From Ephydatia muelleri (Eukaryota; Porifera; Demospongiae; Spongillida; Spongillidae): a DNA stretch of 64,000 nt. Shown here one piece after another: positions 11,701 to 22,479 of this stretch (its first letter is position 1; each line of letters opens with the position of its first letter). A model generated the notes under the pieces. That model made no database searches and was not told where the DNA came from. It saw nothing but the letters and a program-made list of their open reading frames with translations. The stretch is taken from the NCBI GenBank assembly GCA_013339895.1, contig JABACO010000003.1, forward strand, positions 8,291,662-8,355,661. Direction: 5' to 3'. The translations under genes were made by a program, and so were the position numbers.

Positions 11701-12959
11701 CATCATCCCAATTACACTGTTAAAAAAAAAGGCCCGAGGGGTGTTAGGTTTGAGGGGTGTTACAGCCCAAGGAGTGTTATGGCAACACACAAGGGTGTTG
11801 AGCTGACATCTTGGGGTGTTGGCAGACTACGTTAGGGTGTTAGGAGCAACCCCCAGCAAGGGTGGGGTGTTAGGTCGTTTTAAAGGTGTGTTGTCATAAC
11901 ACTGATTTACCGCATTTACACCCCAATAGGATAGTTCCCAGCCTTGTTTAGTAATTACTTTCTGACGGAGAGGGCGTGGTTTGGTAGATGATATGACTAT
12001 GATGGCAGCTGTGACTTCGTAGTTGGAGGTGATACTGGACTTCAAGTGGTATGCACGCACACATGTGACACAACGTACCAGTACAAAACGTCTACCATAG
12101 GCTGGCCATCGCCCGTGCGTTGGTGACCCGAGTGGCGCGTGCGCGTGTGGATATCTAGTAGGTATACTAGTAGGCCTACACGCTGCTTTTTCAACATGTA
12201 ATTACCGTATACATGCATGTAATCTCGATGTGCTTATGAAGGCTTGCGTGCAATGTTCATACTGCTGTGTGTATAGTTCGCTAGCGTGTTGTAGTACCCC
12301 AGTATGCTGCTAAATGTCAAATTTGATGCAAGCTTGTTTATTATCCTGCATGCCACTTTGTGCTGAGAGTGAAGGTTAAGTACAATGGCAGTGCTTGTGT
12401 GGTAACAGTGACTGTGTATTAAAATCCATCTGGATTCTATTTAGACCACACCCTAGTAAAATGGCATGGGAACATATACATTATTACTCACAAGTATTTA
12501 TTATATGTATGCATGTAATATCACATATAGCTCAAGGAAGCAGCATATTGCATGACATCTAGCAGAAAGCATGTAGGTAGTCCTTTAAAAAATATTTAAC
12601 AGACCTGTTGCAGCTTGAACATTGGGTGTATGCTAAAAGTGTTCATGCATTCATGCGGCTACATATGTCTATATACCACATGCAGATCCTGATAGCTATC
12701 GTGAAGAAATATGCTGGATGAATGAATGCTGTCAAACACTTGTAAGGGTAGGCTAAAGTACTTCACTAGTGACAGTGTTTGAACCCTTTTTGTAGGTACA
12801 GTGTTGTTGTGGGATTAAATATCATTTTTGTGACATTTCGGTCAAAATGTATGCCTGGTTTGGTGTAATGACTGATACGAGATAAATACAATAACTATTA
12901 ATTGTTTGACAATGTCCATATGCATGCACATGTTTGCATAACAGATGCACTTATACGTA

Positions 12960-13570
12960 CAAATTTGTACACGAGCTGCACACACATACACATAACCACA
13001 CATGCGCATGCATGTATACACACGTACACACATACATATGTACTCACACACAAATACACATAACCACACACACATGTATACACACATACACACATGTGCG
13101 TCACACACATGTACACACACACATGCCACACATACACATGCACACACATGCACACACACATGTACCACGTACATGACAGACTCATGCTAACATATGAACA
13201 CATACACACACGTACAGACACATACATACACATACACACACATGCACACACATGCGCACACACAACACACACGTATACACATGCTAACACACACAATGAA
13301 CACACACACAATGCACACATGCACACACAATGCACACATGCACACACGTGCAGACATACACACATGCACACACATGCACACACATGCACACACATGCACA
13401 CACAAGCACACTCCATGCACACATGTGCAGATATTCACACATGCACACACATGCACACACATGCACACACAAGCACACACACATGCACACACATGCACAC
13501 ATGTGCATGACAGACACACACTTACACATATGAACACATACACACACATGCACACACAATGCACACATGT
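12960..13570. repeat. Long CA/ACACATG microsatellite
   Basis: Over 600 bp of (CA)n mixed with ACACATGC units. All ORFs here on both strands are Thr/His or Cys/Val low complexity and not genes. Confidence 0.95.
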
Positions 13571-13583
13571 ACACATGCATACG

Positions 13584-13761
13584 CAGGCTCGTAGGCAGGA
13601 AGTCTGGCAGGGGGGGGGGTCGATTAATAGGACTGCAGGACTGTTGGGGTAGGGGGGAGGTGGGGCCTCACATTTAGCCAAATATGAAAGGGGGGGGGGG
13701 GGGGGCCTCACAATCAGGCATCAAACAAGGGGGATTGACCAACCCCCTGGCTACAGGCCTG
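13584..13761. mobile_element. Small hAT-like MITE inside the CA microsatellite
   Basis: The ends CAGGCTCGTAGGCAGG and, inverted at the right, CAGGCCTGTAGCCAGGG are near-matching inverted repeats with the CAGG start common in hAT elements. The interior has poly-G and GGGGCCTCACA repeats. The target duplication is unclear because the flank is repetitive (CATACG/CATACA). Confidence 0.5.
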
Positions 13762-13950
13762 CATACACACATGGCACACATGCACATACACACATACACA
13801 CATACACACATACACACGAATTCACACACACAATGCACACATATTAACACACATGCACATGTGTGTATGTGTATAATTCATGTGTGTATGTGTATGCATA
13901 CATGTACACACACATTCACACATACACAGAAATACTGTTGGACACTCTGA
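13762..13950. repeat. Continuation of the CA/TACACA microsatellite
   Basis: (CATACA)n and (CA)n sequence resumes after the MITE, consistent with insertion into one array. Confidence 0.85.
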
Positions 13951-15364
13951 GAGAAGTGCACTTTTGCAATTGGAACTACTCAAAAGTCCTGTATAGCTTT
14001 CCTCACATTTGGACAACTCTATATCTTAGACACCCTGAATACCTACAGTGTACCCTAGCTATTTGTGTCCTTTCTTGTCATCGTGAGACATGTTGATTAT
14101 CCACAATTGTAACAAATATACATGTAAGTTCATGGTAAAAATATATTTCGTTGCGCATGCGTGACCTTTAGAAACACGTTCTGTTATTTATGACAGGTAA
14201 GTTCGGTGTTACACGACTTTTTGGTTAGCTATTTGTTTCCTTCCAGCGTTGAGCGATGCATTTGAGTAAGACGAGTTGAGCGCTTTGAAGAGAGTTCATC
14301 GAGAACAGCAGTTCGCGATCGGACCGGAATGCCTGTTTATACGCTCTAGCTAAGGAAAATTCGGCTACTACTGTGTGCTGCGCTACCCACTATAATGAGC
14401 CACTGCTTAAGGCAGGTAAGTACCTTGTCGCGAACGCCCTTACAAAGGTCATATGACACGCTGGCTCTAGCAAGCCTTCGAGGTAAGCTTAACAATCTGT
14501 ACGATTGACGTTGTTATTGTCACCGATCTGCTTAGCGAACATGACCGTCATCGGACTGATGGCTGCACCCAAGATTCAATTAAAAAGGTTAGACATGTCT
14601 CATATTGGAACTTGACCGTTATATATATGCATGTGTTTCCTTCATTTGTTTAGTGTCCGAAGCATGCAGAGAAACACTCCAGGACTACTCGATCGTCGTA
14701 TAGGCCCTAAAGACATGTTTATAGTTTTGTTGTACATGTATGTTTGTATTTGTTGTCAACTTTTTATTAAAATCATCAACTGTTGTTGTATAGTTTATTA
14801 ATATCAATTTATGTTCTATCGTAAGATTACGGTGCATGCACGAACTATTGATGCCTTTTGTCAACACCCTATAGAGTGTACTGGCTACACTTCAGGGGTG
14901 TTGGCTGTAACACTCCTGAGCGGTTACCACTACACTCCATGGGGTGTTATTCCTAAACAGGCGTACGAACACCCCTAAGTGTGTTGTGGCAACACCCTTT
15001 TTTTAACAGTGTACTTCAATGGCAATCCACGTAAATGTTTCTCACCGTGCATGCATGTGCATGCACTTTGTCCCTCCGAGAAAAATGACATGCACTCTCA
15101 CCAGACTACACTCCTGGTGTTTATACGTACAAGAGGCTTATTGGTTTATAACTGTGCCAAAATAATGCTGCCACTTTTACCAGAGACAAATTGTATGTAG
15201 TCGAATCGAATGGAGGATGACTCTGCCCATTAAAACACAGTATACTCTAGTCAGGATTCATGCTGAACAAGTAATTAGCTAGCCTCCTTCAGCAGAAGTA
15301 TATGCAATTACACTTTATACAATCATGCGTAGAGATAAACTTCAAGAAATGAATAAAGCAAATT

Positions 15365-16300
15365 GAATTGAATCTGTTCCAGTGCTGTGTTTAATGTAAT
15401 TTTTGCAGGAGTCTTAATTGTGTCTTTTCAATCTTCCAACCACTAAATATCATAATTCAGTGTGTGTCATAGGAGAAGGTAGCAAGAAAGAAGGTGGGTA
15501 CATTAGTGGAAGAGTGGGAGAGAGGAAGAGAGAGGGAGAGAGAGAGAAGGAGAGAGGGAAGGAAGGAGAGAGGTGACAAGAGAAGGATGAATAAGGAAGA
15601 TGGTAGAGAAAAAGAGACCAAAAATGTACGTCGATTAGGGGAAAATCAAGTCCAGACAATTCTCACCACCCCTCTGTGTTTGATAGCACATTAAATAACA
15701 TAACAAATGCTTGACATCCATACAAGGCTACTACTTTCTTGCCATGCAGTACACATTGATGGACACCCCTGCTGTGTATAGCTCTGCAATCCTCTAACCT
15801 GGGTATTGATCTGATGAAAGAAAGTCAGGCCTAGATGGAGAAGGTGGAAATAGTACGATACACACAGAATGCTTGGTTATGGTTCAAGGGCAGTGAGATT
15901 TGTCATTACAAGCATAACCAACACCACTAACACCACAACCATAACAGCAAACACTACTGATCAACACAGTTCATTGGCCCTCATCATGAATTTTTAGAAA
16001 TTCATCCATCTAGTACATGTAAATGCAGTGCACACCGTCACAACAAACGTAAATCGAAAATTACTGAACACTAGTTATTCTGCAAGTACCTTCCTGTTCC
16101 ACACTAATCAAATCAAGGATATTGCACAAAAACTGATAGAAACTATCAAAGTACATACCACAGAACATACTTAAGATTTCTAGTAGATTTATATGACTGT
16201 GACTTACTGTACACAAATTTGGGGCTCAAGTAAAGGCACACTTCTTTAGCCTTACACAGCCTCATGCAAGGCACACACTCCACCCTCCCCCTGCATACAG
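15365..16300 (-). pseudogene. Decayed duplicate of two MOB2-like exons and the introns around them
   Basis: This block matches 55870-56795 over its length in the same orientation, including intron sequence, so it is a DNA-level copy and not a retrocopy. The copy of the exon encoding LEDRKGN (about 15372-15465) has small deletions that destroy the frame. The copy of the preceding exon (about 15740-15830) still reads FFHQINTQV and QQGCPSMC but has lost neighbouring conserved residues. Similarity stops abruptly near 16300 and 15365. No other MOB exon accompanies it. It is best read as an old segmental duplication with no function. Confidence 0.8.
15500..15590 (+). repeat. GA-rich purine tract in the duplicated intron
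   Basis: (GAGAG)n/GGAAGGA sequence, matching the shorter purine tract at 56025-56095 of the parental intron but expanded. Confidence 0.75.
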
Positions 16301-16519
16301 TACCTGTATTGGATAAATCTTGCAATTATCATATAACTGTCTTCTTACCCACTTCCAGGGTTGTATGACTGTCTACAGTGATAGATGGCCCAAACCCAGG
16401 CCATATTCTGGAAACAGTCCTACAGAAATTGTGGAGCGCATTATGGCTGTACATATCACCACCACCAATAAAAGAACCCTATACGACCACCATTAACATC
16501 CACACAGACACTGTCCGTA

Positions 16520-16690
16520 ATGAGTGAGCTGGAATGCTCTATCTGTCTGAGTGTGCTCGCACAACCAATGCTACTTCCTTATGTGCCACAGTGGATCCAC
16601 CTGCACCACTAGAGTGCAAAGTTGTCAATCCCACTTCTAGCCTGATTCAGCAACTCTTGCATGATGTAATGGTGGTGTGTGGCACATGAG
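16520..16690 (+). pseudogene. RING-finger gene fragment
   Basis: From ATG 16520 the frame reads MSELECSICLSVLAQPMLLP, the first half of a C3HC4 RING (CxxC followed by a hydrophobic/Pro run). The expected CGHxFC part is replaced by a frame change at TATGTGCCACAG, and the frame ends at TAG 16610. A shifted frame continues with NPTSSLIQQLLHDVMVVCG. RING domains of TRIM and TRAF proteins are the nearest match in style. With no visible second half it is most likely a pseudogene piece or an isolated exon. Confidence 0.45.
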
Positions 16691-19430
16691 AGTGTAGAAA
16701 GCAATCAGCTACGACTCACATTGTTGCACTACTGTCAGAAGACAGGAAATGCAACATGTGAGTAGAGTGGTGCACAAGATGCTTATGTCATACACATTCA
16801 CATACATGTATGATGTAGTGAAAGAATCATCACACAAATACACATAAAAACACATATATATACATGTACACATATATCCACAAAACAGACAAATACACAT
16901 ACACACGTGAATAAAATCTAGTTACAATACTTTAAGTGCCTTTAGTTGGGCACTACAAATGTTAACTCTTTGAACTTCACTTCTTACCTTTTAACAACGA
17001 GTTTATCAGGCGGGAATTGGAGAAAAGTGGCAAGCAAATCGTCGAATTTTACACCAGGAAATAAATACCGAGATGCGCAAGGGTTAGAGTATTATGAATC
17101 GATATGCATTTCTTTGCACGTATTTGATAGTAAGTATCAAAACGATTTTGCATTACTGTAATAAGTTTGCATATAAACTGCCTGTTAGTTTTATAATGAG
17201 CCTATTGTACGCCATATTTTGTACATACCGTAATTTGGTTCATTAATTCTAAATACAAAGCCTATTGTGACGTACCAGCAGTCCGCTCGCCGCAGTTCAT
17301 CACGTATACAAATACACATATATGCTACAGTCTGGTAAGAACTCACTACCGTGCGTGCCACTACACCAACTGTAGTACAGTCGCTATACAACAGTCCGAA
17401 ACAGTGTGAACCATCGACACCGTTCTGATTTAGAGCGCACTAACTCAATGCCATTGTTTTTCATTATCCAAACGGTCAGACTGAGCTCTATTCTCGAAAA
17501 CCACATAGTGGGTCAGGAACACTGTCTCTGGGTCAATTAAAGTGAAATGCCAAAAAGCCCGTGTCAACCGGCTTTAAATACGGTCAACCGGTTTTGAATC
17601 GGGATAACCCGATTTAAAAAGCGGATCACAGCTAGGTTCAAATCGGGCCATAAAAGGTTTTCAAATATTGTAAATATTCTGCCCCAGTCTGAGAGGCCTG
17701 CTGCGCTGTGTTGTTGATCATCTGAGCCCTTCCACTTCTGGTGGCTGGTCAACCGCTGGAAGATTGGCATGCAGGGTCTTCAACCAGCTTATCAGTGCTA
17801 TCACCCTCATAGTGATCCTCAACTGCTCCCAGTAGAGCATCATCCCTTTCCCTGCTGGTCATCAGCGGTTCCTGGTAGATAATCTTCATCACTCTCCTGG
17901 TGTTCATCAGCAGTTTCAGGTAGAACTGCATGATTCTCAAGCTTGGAAGCAACCCTACATATATGCAAGGTTGAAATGCACCACAGCTTGTTTGCGGGGA
18001 TGGTCTCTATGCTGGATCTTATAAACCGTAAGACACATTCTTATTCGACATACATATACTCCATGCCACGTCTTCCACCGTCAGAGCATCATTCCCATCT
18101 GGCAGAACACATGCAAGTCAGTATATATGCAAATGGAGGGAAAGGCAGCCCATGTATGCATGCTGAGCCTCCGCCACCACCGTCCATTGGCGCGCATTCC
18201 CGCCGTCCGTTAGCACGATTTGTGTTCTGCCAGGCCAGCAATGTTACATGATTGTACTATACTGTAGTTACTGGCCTTCCGGTTGGGAAAGATCATGAAA
18301 ACGCCAGCGGTTGTATCCATTCAGCCCAAGCTGACGCGGAATCTTATTGTATCGAAATTAAAATTATATGTACATGCTAGTGACTGCCATGCAGGCATTG
18401 CAAATAACAATACCGTGAATGCAGGCAATATTTGGGCATGCAGGCATGCGTTCATGACAAGAGTAATTCATAATATCTAATGTTGCGAACCCATTGGTCG
18501 AGTTGAGATCGCCGCAGAACCGATTTTATCACTCTCGCGCAGGTGCTGTTATATTTGTTGATTTGTTTATTTTTGTAAAATTAAACTAATTTATTATTAT
18601 TCTACAAAGGTGTAAAAATATACTGATATAAGCACAAAATATAAATATTACACAATGGATTAAATTTTCTCTATATATTACATATTCTCCGGTAGCCGGC
18701 ATCAGGAATCTCATCATTATGGCTGGTGTTAGACGAGGATGTCACCAGTTGTCATACAGGTTGGACATGATCAATGGACTTGGGTTTACTTAATTTGGTA
18801 GGATGGCAACCCGGGGTGCAATAAATGAAATGTGGTGCATGCTTCGGCTCGCCATGCTCCGTAAGTCTCCACGGCTAGTGGAGTGCAACGCCATGCATCC
18901 TATAGTTCAGTGCACTTGACATCGTACTTGGAGTGTTTTCGTGCTTTGGCTGCCGTACCAGCTGAAACTCCTGCTTCCAAAAATAATTGAGGAATTAAGC
19001 GGTGAGGGGACATTGATATCGTAAGCATGTAGCACTAGCAGAGAGCCATTGGGTTATAGAGACTAATATGTCGGCTGGACGCGTGCGAGCCACGTCCTTA
19101 CCTAAACCACTACCTGAACCGACTAGGATGCATGACGTCATGCCTCATAGATTGCATTGCGCAACAGAGTACGGTTATTGTTATTGTTCCCCTGCCCAGA
19201 AATTACCATGTGGATAATTGGAGCATGTTCGGTAGCTGATTTATACAAAGTGCATCCTTTATCAGCTTTGAAGTCATCTTCGGCTGAGCTTTGCAAAATC
19301 ATTGATGTCTGTTTCTTTTCACCCATATATTGTACAAAATAATACACAATATAAATGTTCATCATGTATTATCAAATGCATCAGTTAGTTACTACTCAAC
19401 GTATATGGGTTGCATTGGCTTAATATATGA
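16691..19430. other. Mostly unannotated; short acidic ORF and a scrap of the 10.4-kb gene
   Basis: On the minus strand at about 17749-17952 two overlapping frames encode acidic sequence (HQESDEDYLPGTADD and GAVEDHYEGDSTDKLVEDPA), possibly one broken exon; I do not recognise it. At 18482-18508 a 26-bp stretch matches the coding strand of the secreted gene at 10421-11470 with one mismatch. Otherwise no gene was recognised. Confidence 0.3.
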
Positions 19431-19437
19431 GGCTCGT

Positions 19438-21534
19438 TTAGGCACAACCTGCAGGATTAGGTGTTCCACCAATACCAAAAATGGTAAATACCTTCTGATA
19501 GATAGCAAACCGGGCTAGAGCTGCTTTATTTCGAGGAGCTGAGCATTCTAGGTTGCCATTTATTGCATTCGTAGATGAGCCAAATTGACCACCTTGTACA
19601 CCAGGAGCATTGTGGACATTAGCTTGCCAGTACCAGAACGAAACATCCCAAGCTTTTTTTTGATCAGTTGCCACTGATTCTGGGTTATTGAGGAGTACAT
19701 TCGCGTCACCGTAAAGAGCTTTTGAAGCAGCTCTATAATTGAAACTCCAGGTCAACTGAATGTATCCTCGCCCAAAAAATTGATGTCCATTCAACCAATC
19801 ATAAGACATTGGACAGCCATTGTTAGCACAGGCCAATTCAGACAGTGCTGAAAGGCCCCCGGATTCGTGTAAAATTTGAGACAAAAACATGGCCAATTCT
19901 CTTTTGCTGGTGATACCAGATTTCTTAACGCCGGCAATGAATGCCGTGTATTGGTCACTTTTAGGTTTTGGATAATTATTTGCAGTGACTGCAGAATTGA
20001 ATGTTTCTTGGCTTATGTACAGATCTTCAAGTTTTGAGGCGCTGACGGATGTCCCAGAGCCAGAGCTAGTCACTGGAGTTAGGAGGAAAACCATTTGCCT
20101 GCTGTTATATGTATATCAGTATGCACATAATAGCAGTGTAGCATATTAGCTCTCAAATTTAATTAATAGTCAATTCATGAGCTATCTTGAACGAACGTTG
20201 CTCTTTGAGTAATTAACTAATTTAAGTATACTTAAATATTGATCTCATTCAGCATGTGCACGTACAGTATTGTAGAATCGTGGAGTTTCAAAAGTCGGAG
20301 AGCAGATCAATAAACTTTGAACTTGAATACGATTTAGGTTATCGATAGGCACAAATTCTGCAGGTGCTTAACTTCATGGCTTTGAATGTAGTGTTTTAAA
20401 TATGTCGGGATTGTATTCAGAATAGATGCTCATCAAAAAGCAAATCTAAAATGAAACAATGTCCGAACTAGACCAAACGACAAACGTAACTCAATGCGCC
20501 TCAACCCCTTGCGTACCGAAACGCTGATCAAAAGCTGTGGTGACGATTACATAAATTAATTGGCAGGATAATTTTGCTCAATTGTTACCTGCTGCGCCTT
20601 GTCTGCTAATATAATGGCTATTAACTCTTTGAACGCCAAGTACATATACATGCTCACAAAAGGAAAATTATCTCCCTCACCATTCATGCAGTGCTATGTG
20701 TTATATTTTGTTGATCAAAATCACTTTGAATACTCATGCAAGTACAATACTGACATACATGTAACCCCATAGTCATACAAATGCTTGAACATACGTGGTC
20801 CAGGTTGTAAGCACATTTTGCGTGTCTATTATAACCCGCTGGCCTTTCGTTGCAACAACGATAGCCCATAATGCGAACTTGCAAAAGGGGGGAGGGGGGA
20901 GTGACCATACTACTGTACTGATCTGGGCTACGCATTCTTGTTCTTGGAGTATTGAAGTGAAGTGAAATCATCTGAATAATGGGGTTCTTTAGCCAGTGTG
21001 AGAAGAAACATAATTACTTTGTACATGGACTTATAAGGTTACAAGTGCAGCAAACATATGCATGCATCATAGAGTTGTGCCTAATCAACACATTTTTGCA
21101 CGCAATATTTAATTCATGCATGAATGGTGTAACGGTTGTGCATGCATGCATGCATATACGCACTTGGCGTTCAAAGAGTTCAACAGTTCCCAGTACTCGG
21201 TTCAAACATGAGAATTTAAAAGCTGTAAGATGAAATGATTGGACACCTACGAAAACGTCTATGGTAGCCGTTTGTAACTAGTCTCAGGTGCGTGTATAAC
21301 ACCGCTATAAAAACACAGCGAAAATATACCAAAGCCAGTAAAGATTTTCCTATGCTCTTAAGAGCACCGTTAAACTAAGCATGCATCATGTACCAGCTTT
21401 TCTTTTTCTTTCTTTCTGAAATCAGTTCTATATCATTCCAGGGACCCAGCTAGTATAGCACAGTACTTACGCGCAAATATAATTGGTAGCTGTAGCGACA
21501 CTGCGACTAGACAGACCAACAGTTTCTTTGTCAT
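19438..21534 (-). CDS. Glycoside hydrolase family 19 (chitinase/lysozyme-like) secreted enzyme
   Basis: The main exon (complement 19438 to about 20096) encodes a GH19 domain ending PNPAGCA-stop. Numbering from its first Met: HESGG at 76-80 holds the expected catalytic Glu, the signature FGRGYIQLT is at 107-115, NYRAASKALYG follows, WYWQANV at 154-160, and INGNLEC at 178-184. GH19 enzymes hydrolyse beta-1,4 GlcNAc/MurNAc polymers. About 210 residues is normal for a compact domain. A likely first exon at complement 21471-21534 encodes a signal peptide (TKKLLVCLVAVSLQLPIIFA) with donor GTAAGT and a TATA box upstream. Its phase does not join cleanly to the nearest acceptors at 20097-20106, so a further exon or another junction is needed. 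A MITE lies in the intron. Domain call strong, 5' structure uncertain. Confidence 0.82.
20629..21184. mobile_element. MITE with CTCTTTGAACGCCAAG ends, piggyBac-like
   Basis: The left end TTAACTCTTTGAACGCCAAG is mirrored at the right by CTTGGCGTTCAAAGAGTTCAA. TTAA-like flanks and a CNCTTTGAACGC terminus recall piggyBac-type elements; the right TTAA is imperfect. It is about 550 bp, non-coding, and lies in the GH19 gene intron. A second, inverted copy of its left part is at 22003-22372. Confidence 0.5.
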
Positions 21535-21587
21535 ACTTCGGATCTTACGAAAAGTATAATTTAGACTCACAGTGTGCAATGCGTCGG

Positions 21588-21595
21588 TTTTTATA
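21588..21595 (-). promoter_or_regulatory. TATA box of the GH19-like gene
   Basis: TATAAAAA on the minus strand about 55-60 bp before the ATG at complement 21532-21534. A TCACAG initiator-like site lies between them. Confidence 0.5.
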
Positions 21596-22002
21596 GTACT
21601 AGTTTCAGCCAGTCTGGGTACGAGACAACATATAGAACGATGTTAAAATGTCATCATGCATCCGAGTCTATGGCAGTGCTGAGCACACACAATCAATAAA
21701 TACTCTCTCGTAAATGAGAATGGGGTTAGGGTTATATCAGATGAAAGAACTGGAGACTCTCTACTCAGGGAGTATTATGTGGCGCCGCAGGCACTCCAGC
21801 GTATAGGATTGAACAAGTGTTTAGGTAGGAGACGGGACGGTGCGATTTAATTGACGACGGATCGGAGTGAGGCCAGGGTGAAAAGTTGGATTCCGCTAGA
21901 GCGCCCCCTAAGCCCTACACCCTAGGGGCTTAGACCCCGCCCTTTATTCATCCTAATTCCGAATATCGGCATCAGGAACAGCAAACCATACACACACACA
22001 CT

Positions 22003-22372
22003 GGCTAAAGAATCTCATTATTCAGATTATTTCACTTCACTTCACTAATGCATCACTTTAATACAGCAAGAACAAGAATGCATAGCCCAGATCAGTGTAG
22101 TATATCATGCCTGTTCACTCCCCCCTTTTGCAAGTTCGCATTATGGGTTGTTGCAACAAATAATGCTAACGGGTTGTAATGGACACATGCACGATATGTG
22201 CTTACGCTGGGACCACACACATGTATGTTCAAAGATTTGTATGACTATCGGGTTACATGTACGTGCATATCATCAGTATTGCACTTGCATGCATATTTTT
22301 GATCAACACTGCATGAATGGTGAGGCAGATAATTCTCGTTTTGTAAACATGCACTTGCCGTTCAAAGAGTCA
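22003..22372. repeat. Inverted copy of the 20629-20998 MITE arm
   Basis: The reverse complement of this block matches 20629-20998 throughout, including AAAGGGGGGAG near TTCGCAT and the terminal TTTGAACGGCAAG. Together with the left copy it brackets the GH19 promoter and signal-peptide exon as a 370-bp inverted repeat. Further partial copies of the end motif are at 22448-22470. Confidence 0.75.
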
Positions 22373-22479
22373 ATAGAGATTGATAAAGATATTTACATAA
22401 CCATGCACTTTGGAGTTAATAAAGACTGATAAAGATGTTTACATAACCATGCACTTGGCGTTCAAAGAGTTGATAAAGA

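Larger units (their letters stand above)
11715..15011. mobile_element. Probable TA-flanked DNA transposon (about 3.3 kb, non-coding) with CACTGTTAAAAAA inverted ends
   Basis: The left end reads CACTGTTAAAAAAAAAGG; the right end is its inverse (TTTTTTTAACAGTG). Both are flanked by TA (11713-14, 15012-13), as expected for Tc1/mariner-type insertion. Inside each end is an array of GGGTGTT/AACACCC motifs in mirrored orientation (11738-11900 and 14862-15000). The middle is CA microsatellite and unrelated DNA with no transposase. The TA duplication is weak evidence because it could be part of the inverted repeat. The mirrored GGTGTT arrays are the stronger evidence. Confidence 0.55.

Noticed and set aside
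12898-13711. Long Cys/Val and His/Thr open frames on both strands
   Set aside because: Produced entirely by the CA/ACACATG microsatellite; open in nearly all frames.
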